A DNA stretch of 64,000 nucleotides from Desulfobacteraceae bacterium (GTDB taxonomy: Bacteria > Desulfobacterota > Desulfobacteria > Desulfobacterales > Desulfosalsimonadaceae), in assembly GCA_014237465.1 (NCBI GenBank), contig JABZFM010000029.1, positions 1 through 64,000 of the forward strand, in the 5' to 3' direction. Positions 25,663-34,245 of the stretch are shown here, in pieces. The stretch's first letter is position 1, and every line of letters begins with the position of its first letter. A program made the translations under genes and the position numbers. The notes under the pieces are model-generated. The model did no database searches, was not told the origin of the DNA, and was given only the letters and a program-made list of their open reading frames with translations.

Positions 25663-25709
25663 TTGACGTTTAATATATACTTTATATATATACAAAGTAT
25701 ATATTAAAC
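25663..25709 (+). promoter_or_regulatory. PadR operon promoter with perfect 16-bp inverted-repeat operator
   Basis: TTGACG (25663-25668) is a -35 box and the ATATATATAC stretch around 25684-25693 supplies a -10. GTTTAATATATACTTT (25668-25683) and its exact reverse complement (25694-25709) flank a 10-bp spacer. A dimeric winged-helix protein bound here would cover the whole -10 region, so autorepression by the PadR protein just downstream is the likely control of this operon. Confidence 0.8.
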
Positions 25710-25732
25710 CTGCCTTATAAAAGGAGCCCACA

Positions 25733-26308
25733 TTGATAAAATACGCAATCCTCGGTCTGCTCCATTACACGGACATGCACGGCTATCGCATCAAAGAACA
25801 TATTGAACAGAATTTCGGAAATATGTGGTCCATTAATTACGGACAGATATATCCCAACTTGAAAAAATTATATGATGACGGCTTGATCAGCATGACTGAA
25901 ATTACCCAAAACGGTGAAAAGGGCCCCCCGCGAAAGCTCTATTCCATCACGGAAAAAGGAAAAAACGAATTTGCCGGATGGCTGGACAATTCGCCGGAAA
26001 AACCCATGCTGCTCAGAGATCCGTTTTTAATGCGATTTGTGTTTTACGGTTTCGGCGACATGTCACGATCCGTTGAGGTGATTGATGACCAGATTAAACG
26101 GTATGAAAAAGACCTGAAACGGCGTAAAAAAAATCTTAAAAAAAGGGATAACAGTGGCATTTACGTTCAACTGATCGCAGATCTCGGTGTCAACCTGAAT
26201 GAAATGTTCCTCTCCTGGCTGAAACATTCCAAAAAAGAAATTTTAGAAAATATTTCCAAAAACGAACAGGAAAAAACAAACCCCGAAATCAGGAGGGCTG
26301 CGGGATGA
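25733..26308 (+). CDS. PadR-family transcriptional regulator
   Basis: The 191-residue protein opens with the PadR winged helix: AILGLLHYTDMHGYRIKEHIE, WSINYGQIYPNLKKLYDDGLI and GPPRKLYSITEKG (residues 3-75). A long helical C-terminal dimerisation domain follows. PadR proteins repress detoxification or aromatic-acid genes and release on binding small ligands. The start is TTG 25733, with AAAGGAG about 8 nt upstream. Its TGA overlaps the next gene (ATGA 26305-26308), tying the regulator into the catabolic operon it presumably controls. Confidence 0.92.
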   Translation: MIKYAILGLLHYTDMHGYRIKEHIEQNFGNMWSINYGQIYPNLKKLYDDGLISMTEITQNGEKGPPRKLYSITEKGKNEFAGWLDNSPEKPMLLRDPFLMRFVFYGFGDMSRSVEVIDDQIKRYEKDLKRRKKNLKKRDNSGIYVQLIADLGVNLNEMFLSWLKHSKKEILENISKNEQEKTNPEIRRAAG

Positions 26309-27297
26309 ATTTTTCAGGCATTTCACTCGTCACCGGCGCTGCTGGATTCATGGGAAGCCATGTGGTTGAAACACTGGTTCGTGAAGGTATAAAAGTCCGC
26401 GCAACTTCCCGGCCCAGAGCGGATATCTCTTTTTTTAAAAATCTTGGCGTTGAATATGTCGCGGCAGATCTCACAAAACCGGAAACCCTCCCGCCTCTTT
26501 TTGAAAGAGATGTCGACCGGGTCTTTCATCTTGGCGCCATCTGTAATTTTTCGACCCCATATGAAAAACTTCATCCGACAAATGTCCTGGGCGTTGATCA
26601 TATCACCCGAGCTGCCATGGAAAATAATGTCAAATGTTTCGTCCATGTGACTTCCACCAGTGTTTACGGATATTACAAAGGATCTCCGTTTTCTGAAGAT
26701 GACGACCGGGACCCCATGGACAATTACGGCAGAAGCAAAAGAGACGGTGAAAATATTGTTTTTAAGAAAATGAGCAAAGGTCTTCCGGCCATAATTGTTC
26801 GGCCATGCACGGTTTACGGCCCACGCTGCAACGACGGCGCCGGGAAAGTATTCTCACGACCTACAGCCATCACGGCAATCCCGGGAAACGGGACTCAGAA
26901 ACTGTCCAACATCCGTGCGGAAGATGTGGCAGATGCCATCCTGTATCTATCAACGATAGATGATGCCGCGGGAAAGACATTTAATATGTCCGACAATTCC
27001 AATCCCTCACTCAAAGAAGCGCTGACCCTTGCCGCCGAAACCTTCCGCTCAAAATCGCCGAAACTACATCTCCCTTTGGCTATCGTCAAAATCGTCGCCC
27101 GCATGGATGGATGGATATCCGGCATGAAAGGCAAAATCCCTGATCTCGAATATGATGCGACAAAATACTTATATAATGACTATCTTGTTGATAACAGCCG
27201 GCTAAAATCCACCGGCTTTCAGTTTAAATATCCGGATTTTACAAAATCAATGAAACAGATTGAAAAGTGGTATTGGAGTCAGCCTGAAAGTAATTAA
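26305..27297 (+). CDS. NAD-dependent epimerase/3beta-HSD-like extended SDR
   Basis: The 330-residue extended SDR has LVTGAAGFMGSHV (TGxxGFxG), AADLTKPE, FHLGAICNF, the Ser-Tyr-Lys set VTSTSVYG and YGRSKRDGE, and RPCTVYGPR. The overall pattern resembles 3beta-hydroxysteroid dehydrogenase/dihydroflavonol reductase-like enzymes that oxidise or reduce a hydroxyl on a bulky substrate. It overlaps the PadR gene by 4 nt and precedes a classical SDR, so two oxidoreductases head the operon. Confidence 0.85.
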   Translation: MNFSGISLVTGAAGFMGSHVVETLVREGIKVRATSRPRADISFFKNLGVEYVAADLTKPETLPPLFERDVDRVFHLGAICNFSTPYEKLHPTNVLGVDHITRAAMENNVKCFVHVTSTSVYGYYKGSPFSEDDDRDPMDNYGRSKRDGENIVFKKMSKGLPAIIVRPCTVYGPRCNDGAGKVFSRPTAITAIPGNGTQKLSNIRAEDVADAILYLSTIDDAAGKTFNMSDNSNPSLKEALTLAAETFRSKSPKLHLPLAIVKIVARMDGWISGMKGKIPDLEYDATKYLYNDYLVDNSRLKSTGFQFKYPDFTKSMKQIEKWYWSQPESN

Positions 27298-27345
27298 TAT
27301 ACTAAGCCATCAACATTAATTCTTGAAAGAATATGAGGTGGAAAA

Positions 27346-28173
27346 ATGAGCCAGACAGTCGTTATTACCGGTTTGGCCCAGGGAATGGGCCTTGAAGTGG
27401 TCAGGATGTTGGCACAATCCGGAGACACTATTGCCGGATTTGACGTTGATGCAGACGGCATTTCATCTCTGCAAAAAGAATTGGATGCCATGGGCGCGCG
27501 TCACTTTCTTGAAACCTTAGATATCACTGACCGGAAAGGGATTTTAAAATTTCGGGACCGGGTTCTGGAAAAATTTAACCGGGTCGATACGGTGGTCTCC
27601 AATGTGGGGATCGGATTTTTCGGACCATTTGAGGAAACTGATCTTGAAAAAGCGTTAAAATGCTTTGAAATTAATGTTATTGGGGCGGCAGCCATTTTCC
27701 AGGCATTCATTCCCTCCTTGAGAAAAGCCGGGGGCGGAAAGCTGATCGCCATGTCCTCCCTTGTAGGTCAGCTACCTTTTCCATTTGAATCCATTTACAG
27801 CGCATCTAAGTTTGCCATCAGCGGAATGGTGGAATCCTTTCAGTACGAACTTTCACCTTTTAATATCCAGGTGGCAATCATCGAACCGGCACAGGTTTCC
27901 ACCAATTTTGCGGCAAAAATTCATGTGCTACCTCCGGAAGAATCGCCTTACCGGGAACGGGCCGGACGGTTCATCGACCGGGACAATGAACTCATCAAAA
28001 CAGCAACTACCCCCATTCAGGCGGCGAAAAGAATAGTTGATGTGATTAATTCTCCCAAGCTGAAACTGCATAATCAGGTTGACTTTATGAGCAGCTTTTT
28101 CCTTTTCCTGAACAAAGTTCTGCCCAAATTTATTCGGGATATGATATTATTAAATCATATGAACATTAAATGA
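27346..28173 (+). CDS. Short-chain dehydrogenase/reductase
   Basis: The 275-residue classical SDR has VVITGLAQGMGLEV (TGxxxGxG, residues 4-17), FDVDADG (Asp after beta2, favouring NAD), SNVGIGFFGP (NxG), the catalytic MSSLVGQLPFPFESIYSASKFAI (Ser-Tyr-x3-Lys; YSASK at about residue 150) and a C-terminal extension with hydrophobic helices near FMSSFFLFL. It is predicted to oxidise a secondary alcohol or reduce a ketone in the PadR operon. RBS GAGGTGG upstream. It is followed 44 nt later by the glycyl radical enzyme. Confidence 0.88.
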   Translation: MSQTVVITGLAQGMGLEVVRMLAQSGDTIAGFDVDADGISSLQKELDAMGARHFLETLDITDRKGILKFRDRVLEKFNRVDTVVSNVGIGFFGPFEETDLEKALKCFEINVIGAAAIFQAFIPSLRKAGGGKLIAMSSLVGQLPFPFESIYSASKFAISGMVESFQYELSPFNIQVAIIEPAQVSTNFAAKIHVLPPEESPYRERAGRFIDRDNELIKTATTPIQAAKRIVDVINSPKLKLHNQVDFMSSFFLFLNKVLPKFIRDMILLNHMNIK

Positions 28174-28217
28174 TGGCTTCGCCATCATAAAATATTTTTT
28201 TTCAGGGAAAAAAAATT

Positions 28218-30605
28218 ATGGAACAACAAGCCCTCGCCACACCAAAGAAAATTGCCGAAACCCGTGTCGGCAGACTCAGGGAAAAAATCATCAACGCCCC
28301 CCAGGAAATCTGTGTGGAGCGTGCCCGGTACCTGACCCAATCCATGAAACAGCATTGGGGCAAAGACCCATTGACACGCATAAGCCTTGCCACGGAAAAC
28401 ATTCTCAACAATATCAGTATGACCATCCGGGATGACGAACTGATTGTCGGCTGCCGCACCAGCAAATTAAAAGGCGCCCCCCTGTATCCGGAAAACAAAA
28501 TCCGGTGGATTGAAATCAATGTTGAAAGCTTTGACAAGCGGGAAGTCCAACGCGCCCTGATCACTGAAGATGAAAAAAAGGAACTGATCACCGATATCAT
28601 CCCCTTCTGGCAGGGGAAAACCGCTGAAGACCGGTTTGAAGAACTGATGCCAGAGGAGGTATTTAACGATATTGATAAGTTTATTTTCACCATCATGCTT
28701 GAAATCACTTACGGTATCGGGCATTTCACCATGAACCATCCAAAAGTCTTATCCATGGGACTCTCAGGCATCATTCATGAGGCGGAAAGTAAACTTGTAA
28801 CCCTTTCAGCCGAAGACCGTAAGGGTGCAAAAGGTCTATTTTACCAGACGGTCATCAGGTCTTTAAATGCTGCCGTTTCTTTTGCAAACCGGTATGCAGA
28901 TCTGGCCGAACAAATGGCGAAAAAGACCTCAGATCCGGATCGGCGACAGGAATTAAAAACCATCGCAGATATCTGTCGCCGGGTGCCGGCACATCCGGTG
29001 CGTACATTTCATGAGGCGGTCCAGAGCTTTTACTTTATTCATTTAATCGCCCAAATTGAGTCCGGCGGAAACTCCGTTTCCCTGGGCCGCATCGACCGGA
29101 TCCTGTATCCCTATTATAAAAAGGATATTGAAAACGGCACCATCACGCCCCAACAGGCCCGCGAGCTGGTTTCCCTGCTGTTTCTCAAAACCAATGAAAT
29201 CTGGAATATTCTTGAAGAAGCGTATATTCCGGGCGGAGAAGGGACTGAAGGAAAAACAACCCAGAATGTGGTGGTGGGCGGCATAGACGAGGAAGGCAAT
29301 GATGCCACAACTGAGCTGAGCTATCTTATTTTGGACGCTTACGCGGATATCAGGACTGTGCAACCCAACTTCGGGGTGCGCTTAAGCAAAAAATCTCCCG
29401 AGTTTTTTTTCATACGTGCCATTGAATACGCAAAAGACGGCGTTCTGCTTCATTTTTTCAATGATGATGCCATTATACCGTCATTAATTGACGGCGGCCT
29501 GACCGAAACTGACGCCCGGGACTATGGTATTGTTGGGTGCCTTGAACCCAATGCCCAGGGAAAAACATTCGGGTCAACGTTTGCCGCCCAGTTTAACGGG
29601 ATCAAATGTGTGGAACTGGCATTGAGCAATGGTATAGACACTATATTCGGCCAGGAAAACGGCATTGAATCCGGTGATCCCAGCGATTTCAAGTCTTTTG
29701 ACGATCTCTGGAACGCCTATGATGCCCAGTTTTCTCACTTCACCAGCCAGATGGTAAAAGGGATGGCATGCCTTGATCAGGCGATTGCCGAAAATGTCCC
29801 CTCCCCGTTTGCTTCCGCCATGATCGAGGGCCCCATGGAAAAAGGATGTGATGTCACCAGGGGCGGGGCTGTTTATAATTCCACCGGTGTTCAATTAATG
29901 GGATTTTCTAATATTGCAGACAGCCTCTATACAGTCAAAAAAGTTATTTTTGAGGATCGGACATATGCCATTGAGGATCTTGTTGAATGGCTGGAAGAAG
30001 ACTGGATCGACCATGAAGACAAGCAGCAATATTTTTTAAACAAAATCGAAAAATACGGAAACGACCACCAGGAAGTCGATGAAATGGCAATCCGGGTAAT
30101 AAATCATTTCTGCGATACGTTAGAACAGCACCGAAACTATCGCGGTGGCGCATTCTGGCCGGGCATTTTTTCCGTGGGATTCCATATTTCCATGGGCGCA
30201 TTCACCGGCGCCACTCCGGATGGGAGGGCAGCAGGGTCCACCCTGGGAAATGGGATTACGCCAAGCAACGGTCTGGCAATAAACGGACCTACAGCAATTC
30301 TAAACTCAATTACAAAACTACCGCTAAAACGGATATATAACGGGCTGAATCTCAACATGCGACTTCCCGGCAAACGGATCAAAAGCAGCAACCTGATGTA
30401 TTTGATTCAGACCTATTTTAAAAACGGCGGATTCCAGGTTCAGTTCAATATGGTCGATTCGGACACGTTAAAAGATGCCCGGCAGAACCCGAATCAATAT
30501 CGCGACCTGATCGTTCGGATCAGCGGTTATTCCGGCATATTTGTCAACCTGAGCGATATGGCACAGGAAGAAATCATTGAACGGATGGAATATGAAATCA
30601 ATTAA
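28218..30605 (+). CDS. Glycyl radical enzyme (PFL2-like lyase/dehydratase group)
   Basis: The 795-residue protein has the two hallmarks of glycyl radical enzymes: a Cys-x-Glu loop, GIVGCLEPNAQG, with Cys 441 and Glu 443, and the C-terminal radical loop RISGYSGIFVNLSDM with Gly 770. The GCxEP loop groups it with dehydratase/decarboxylase/C-N lyase types (glycerol dehydratase, CutC, HPA decarboxylase) rather than true pyruvate formate-lyase, which has a Cys-Cys pair. The radical loop is RISGYS rather than the usual RVxGY. No activating radical SAM enzyme (ferredoxin-like, CxxxCxxC) is encoded in the operon. Substrate unknown; neighbours suggest a hydroxylated, CoA-linked or CoA-destined compound. 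Confidence 0.92.
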   Translation: MEQQALATPKKIAETRVGRLREKIINAPQEICVERARYLTQSMKQHWGKDPLTRISLATENILNNISMTIRDDELIVGCRTSKLKGAPLYPENKIRWIEINVESFDKREVQRALITEDEKKELITDIIPFWQGKTAEDRFEELMPEEVFNDIDKFIFTIMLEITYGIGHFTMNHPKVLSMGLSGIIHEAESKLVTLSAEDRKGAKGLFYQTVIRSLNAAVSFANRYADLAEQMAKKTSDPDRRQELKTIADICRRVPAHPVRTFHEAVQSFYFIHLIAQIESGGNSVSLGRIDRILYPYYKKDIENGTITPQQARELVSLLFLKTNEIWNILEEAYIPGGEGTEGKTTQNVVVGGIDEEGNDATTELSYLILDAYADIRTVQPNFGVRLSKKSPEFFFIRAIEYAKDGVLLHFFNDDAIIPSLIDGGLTETDARDYGIVGCLEPNAQGKTFGSTFAAQFNGIKCVELALSNGIDTIFGQENGIESGDPSDFKSFDDLWNAYDAQFSHFTSQMVKGMACLDQAIAENVPSPFASAMIEGPMEKGCDVTRGGAVYNSTGVQLMGFSNIADSLYTVKKVIFEDRTYAIEDLVEWLEEDWIDHEDKQQYFLNKIEKYGNDHQEVDEMAIRVINHFCDTLEQHRNYRGGAFWPGIFSVGFHISMGAFTGATPDGRAAGSTLGNGITPSNGLAINGPTAILNSITKLPLKRIYNGLNLNMRLPGKRIKSSNLMYLIQTYFKNGGFQVQFNMVDSDTLKDARQNPNQYRDLIVRISGYSGIFVNLSDMAQEEIIERMEYEIN

Positions 30606-30656
30606 TCCGAATTTCTCACGAGAAAGCCGGGTTGAGAGCAGGCGGAGAAACCACGT

Positions 30657-31592
30657 ATGACCAAGGTGATGACCACAAAAGAAGCGATTTCAAAATTCGT
30701 TAATAACGGAGATTTTCTGTTTATCGGGGGATATATCTGCAGGCCGCCGTTTGCAGCCATTCATGAAATTATTCGTCAGCAAAAAAAAGACCTGACCATC
30801 ACGCGCAGCAATGCGGCGGATGACTTTGACATGCTCATCGGCGCGGGTCTGGTGCGCCGGTTTATCGGTACGTTTCTTTCTCTGGGTGTTTACGGTCTGG
30901 GACGATGTTACCGGCGGTCCATTGAAAAAGGCATCCCGCACAAAATTGAAGTAGAAGAGTACACCAACCTGTCACTCCCCATGATGCTCATGGCCGGTTC
31001 CTATGGAATGCCATTTATTCCGGTCTCAGATATGGTGGGTACGGACCTGATGAATGTGAAATCTTTTATGGGCGAAGATAAATTCAAAATGATCGATTCT
31101 CCGTTTGACGGAAAACCGACGTTGCTTGTGCCGGCATTAAACCCGGACATTGCCATTATTCATGTTCAACAGGCGGATGAGTTGGGAAACGCACAAACCT
31201 GGGGGATTGGCGGAGACTGTAAAGCCGGCGCAAATGCTGCAAAAAAAGTGATCGTGAGCTGTGAACGGATTGTGGATCGTGAAATCATCGGAAAAGACCC
31301 GTCTCGCACAATCGTCCCTTCCTTTAAAGTTGTGGCCGTCATTGAAGAACCCTTCGGTGCCCATCCCGGATATACACCCGGCTTTTATGATGTGGATTTT
31401 GGTTTTGGATACCAGTACCAGCAGGCATCCAATAGCGTCGAAGGATTTGAAGCATTTCTCAAGGAATGGGTGTATGACGTTGAAGACCGCAGCGCATATA
31501 TCCAGCACTACATCAATCGATTCGGATATGAAACCTTTAGAAAACTCCAGGCCGAATTTGATTACAGCTACCCGGTCAGTTATTCGTATTGA
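30657..31592 (+). CDS. CoA-transferase family I, alpha subunit
   Basis: The 311-residue protein has the GctA-like alpha fold: MTTKEAISKFVNNGDFLFIGGYI at the N-terminus (glycine-rich CoA-binding strand), EVEEYTNLSLPMML, NPDIAIIHVQQADELGNAQTWG, and VSCERIVD. It forms the non-catalytic half of a glutaconate-CoA-transferase-like or IpdA-like enzyme with the beta subunit at 31789. It lies 52 nt after the glycyl radical enzyme. Either acyl-CoA transfer or, as in IpdAB of steroid catabolism, ring-opening hydrolysis is possible. Confidence 0.88.
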   Translation: MTKVMTTKEAISKFVNNGDFLFIGGYICRPPFAAIHEIIRQQKKDLTITRSNAADDFDMLIGAGLVRRFIGTFLSLGVYGLGRCYRRSIEKGIPHKIEVEEYTNLSLPMMLMAGSYGMPFIPVSDMVGTDLMNVKSFMGEDKFKMIDSPFDGKPTLLVPALNPDIAIIHVQQADELGNAQTWGIGGDCKAGANAAKKVIVSCERIVDREIIGKDPSRTIVPSFKVVAVIEEPFGAHPGYTPGFYDVDFGFGYQYQQASNSVEGFEAFLKEWVYDVEDRSAYIQHYINRFGYETFRKLQAEFDYSYPVSYSY

Positions 31593-31617
31593 TGGCAGGA
31601 GGTTAGGTAGCAGGCTG

Positions 31618-31734
31618 GTAACTTCTCAATAAGTCTGGGCTATAATATGTCATTTCACATATAACTCAATGTAGCGGAAGGCTTTAGCCTTCCATAAGTC
31701 AGTTACAAATGGAGGTCTAAAGACCTCCGCTACA
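31618..31734. repeat. Double-hairpin repeat, copy 1
   Basis: This element of about 117 bp sits between the two CoA-transferase subunit genes. It contains GGAAGGCTTTAGCCTTCC (31676-31693) and GGAGGTCTAAAGACCTCC (31711-31728), both near-perfect hairpins with 8-bp stems. A nearly identical copy in opposite orientation is at 52024-52135, and the match continues through the left flank (GTAACTTCTCA). It looks like a REP/MITE-type element and, being inside an operon, may stabilise or attenuate the message. Confidence 0.85.
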
Positions 31735-31788
31735 CAGTTTTACGATAAATATCGTAGTGGCTAAATTTTAATATCGTAGGAGAAACAT

Positions 31789-32589
31789 ATGACAACACAT
31801 CCGGACGACTATATCAAACCGGAACTCATGGCATGCTGCGGTGCCAGGGAAATCAGAGATAATGACGTGGTGATTGTTGGTACCGGCTTTCCCGCGATGT
31901 CTGCCAATATCGCCAAACATACCCATGCCCCAAATGCTGTTTTAATGCAGGAATCCGGGGTTGTCGATGCCCGGCCCAAACGTCCGGCCCTGTCCGTAGG
32001 AGACCCCTGCCTGAATCCGGGAGCTGCCATGGTCGGCAATCTTTTAGATATTATGGGTATGTTCCTTCAGGCCGGATGGGTGGATATCGGTTTTCTATCC
32101 GGCAGCCAGGTGGACAAATACGGGAATATCAACACAACCAGTATCGGGGACTATGAAAAACCGAAAAGCCGGCTCCCTGGAAGCGGCGGGGCAAACCCCA
32201 TCGGATCCCTGGCAAAAAAAACCCTTATTATTGCACTCCATGATAAACGGCGCCTGGCTGAAAAAGTCGATTTTATTACCACCCCGGGATATATCGATGG
32301 CGCGGGCTCCCGGGAGCACTGGGGGCTTTCCGAAAACACCGGTCCGGAATGTATTATCACCAACAAGGCATTACTCAGATTTGACAAAAAAACCGGTGAA
32401 GCCTGCCTGGAATCATTTCACCCGGGCAACTCCATTGATGAAATCAGAGAACATACGCCCTGGGATTTACAGATAACCGATAATGTTCATGAAACAGAAC
32501 CGCCGAAAGAAACAGAATTAAAGGTCATGCGGGAAATACTGGATCCCCACCGCATGATCGCGATTTACGAAAAACGGGGTTATGTTTAG
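31789..32589 (+). CDS. CoA-transferase family I, beta subunit
   Basis: The 266-residue partner of the 30657 product has DNDVVIVGTGFPAMSANIAK, then VLMQESGVVDARPK (about residues 50-63), where the Glu of QESG aligns with the catalytic Glu of glutaconate CoA-transferase beta. There follows GFLSGSQVDKYGNINTTSIG, GSGGANPIGSLAKK and FITTPGYIDG. The pair should transfer CoA to a carboxylic acid intermediate, or hydrolyse a C-C bond if IpdB-like. The gap from the alpha gene (196 bp) is enlarged by the double-hairpin repeat. Confidence 0.88.
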   Translation: MTTHPDDYIKPELMACCGAREIRDNDVVIVGTGFPAMSANIAKHTHAPNAVLMQESGVVDARPKRPALSVGDPCLNPGAAMVGNLLDIMGMFLQAGWVDIGFLSGSQVDKYGNINTTSIGDYEKPKSRLPGSGGANPIGSLAKKTLIIALHDKRRLAEKVDFITTPGYIDGAGSREHWGLSENTGPECIITNKALLRFDKKTGEACLESFHPGNSIDEIREHTPWDLQITDNVHETEPPKETELKVMREILDPHRMIAIYEKRGYV

Positions 32590-32628
32590 TCGAGAATATT
32601 TCATTACAAGGTGTTTATGGAGAAACTT

Positions 32629-33996
32629 ATGAACCATAGCCGAAAACTTGCGTCCTTCTGCACCGACCTGCGGTTTGAAACACTTCCGGATGATGTCATT
32701 CAAAAAGCCAAATTATGCATTCTGGACTATATTGCAAATATTTACGGGTCACTGGAATTAAAAGCGGTCAGTGATGTGATTACTTATTTTCAATCTCAGG
32801 ACACAAGTGGGGCATCAACGGCCCTGGGATGCGGTTTTAAAACAAATCTCCATTATGCGGCATTTATCAACGGAACCACCGCTGAAGCCATTGAAGCACA
32901 GGACGGATACCGCTTTGGCGGCAACCATCCCGGAGCTGCGGTTATTCCGGCAGCTTTAGGAACAGCCGAAGAACGGCGGATCGGCGGCAAAAAAGTCATC
33001 GAAGCCGTGGTCGCCGGATATGAGACGGCGAACCGGCCGGCTGCCGCCATGCATCCATGGCATACCCTTAACGGGTTTCTTCCCACAGGAACCTGCGGCG
33101 CTTTCGGCGCGGCAGCCGCGGCAGCAAAAATATACGACTATGATGAAATCACCATGTTAAACGCCATTGGAAATGCCGGGTACATCCTGCCAATCTCCAT
33201 GGCCGAACACCTGATGGGCGGATTTACGATTAAAATTGTTCAGGGGGGCCAAGCAGCCAGCGCCGGCATCCTGGCCGCAGGACTTGCCGGCACTGGCCTG
33301 ACCGGAACACCCCAGGTGTTGGAAGGGTCCCATTTAAACGGGGGGTTTACAAAAATCACATCGGCGTCAGACCCGAAACTGGAAAAGCTTTCAGACAGAC
33401 TTGGCGACACTTACTCGATCATGGATATCTACTTTAAACCCTATACCGCATGCCGCCACACCCACGGGGCTGCCCAGGCCGCACTTGAGCTGGCCGGAGA
33501 AAAAAATTTTTCTATAGAAAATATTTCAGAAATTAACGTTCATACATACGGTATTGCCGAGCTGGCCGTGGGTAAAGGTGTTAAAGAAAAAGATTCATTT
33601 GTTTCCGCCCAGTTCTCCATCCCTTATGTGGTGGCCGCATGCCTGACCGATGGCGAGCTCAGTCCCCTTCAATTAACGGAAAAAAGAATATCTGACAAAT
33701 CGCTGATCCGGCTTTCGGAAAAAATCACGGTGAGCACCGATGAAACGTTAAATCAGCTATATCCTGACAAAACCGCCAGTCGTGTGGAAATCCGATTAAA
33801 AGACAATCAAATCATTAAAAGGCAGATTGACATCCCAAAAGGAGACCCCAGAGATCCAATGACGGAAACAGATATTATTCAAAAAGTAAAACAATATGCC
33901 GGCAAAAGAGATGCCGATAGAATTGAAACTGTCATATCAAAGGTGCTCAACCTCGAAAATGTCAGCGATATAACTGAGCTGACGCGTCTTATCTGA
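32629..33996 (+). CDS. MmgE/PrpD family protein
   Basis: The all-alpha MmgE/PrpD family is recognised by LPDDVIQKAKLCILDYIANIY at the N-terminus, FINGTTAEAIEAQDGYRFG (about residue 85; the D-x-H-like metal/substrate loop region), PAALGTAEE, HTLNGFLPTGTCGAFGAAAAA and YFKPYTACRHTHGA. Members include 2-methylcitrate dehydratase, cis-aconitate decarboxylase and iminodisuccinate epimerase, so a hydration or epimerisation of a carboxylate is expected. Of starts GTG 32611, ATG 32617 and ATG 32629 the last is preferred because GGAGAAACTT precedes it. It sits in the PadR operon after the CoA-transferase. Confidence 0.88.
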   Translation: MNHSRKLASFCTDLRFETLPDDVIQKAKLCILDYIANIYGSLELKAVSDVITYFQSQDTSGASTALGCGFKTNLHYAAFINGTTAEAIEAQDGYRFGGNHPGAAVIPAALGTAEERRIGGKKVIEAVVAGYETANRPAAAMHPWHTLNGFLPTGTCGAFGAAAAAAKIYDYDEITMLNAIGNAGYILPISMAEHLMGGFTIKIVQGGQAASAGILAAGLAGTGLTGTPQVLEGSHLNGGFTKITSASDPKLEKLSDRLGDTYSIMDIYFKPYTACRHTHGAAQAALELAGEKNFSIENISEINVHTYGIAELAVGKGVKEKDSFVSAQFSIPYVVAACLTDGELSPLQLTEKRISDKSLIRLSEKITVSTDETLNQLYPDKTASRVEIRLKDNQIIKRQIDIPKGDPRDPMTETDIIQKVKQYAGKRDADRIETVISKVLNLENVSDITELTRLI

Positions 33997-34005
33997 ACCA
34001 TTTTT

Positions 34006-34131
34006 GACGACTTCGTAAAAAGTCCGTCTGCTGCGTTGCGCTTCACCGGAAAAGGGCTCAACGTACGAAAAGTACGCCTCGCCCTTTCCCAGCTTGCGCG
34101 CCTTGCATACGAAGCTTTTTACAAAGCCGTC
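34006..34131. repeat. Dispersed palindromic repeat with GTAC core, copy 1
   Basis: The ends GACTTCGTAAAAAG and CTTTTTACAAAGCCGTC are imperfect inverted repeats. The centre is TCAACGTAC-N5-GTACGCCTC (34058-34080). Related copies occur at 55605-55727 and 55808-55914, with a solitary half end at 60225-60240. It is a non-coding MITE-like family. This copy lies between the PrpD and acyl-CoA dehydrogenase genes. Confidence 0.75.
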
Positions 34132-34245
34132 GGCCATGTTTATCCATGGACCGTGACTTGCCCCATCGTGATAGAAATGAAAAAATTAGGACTTTTTATG
34201 GGATCAACATTTTTGATCTAAAAAATAAATTTAAGAGGAGTAATA

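Noticed and set aside
28218-30605. Benzylsuccinate/alkylsuccinate synthase assignment for the glycyl radical enzyme
   Set aside because: The protein is shorter than those alpha subunits as I know them, no small beta/gamma subunit genes or activase accompany it, and the GCxEP loop fits dehydratase/decarboxylase-type enzymes better.
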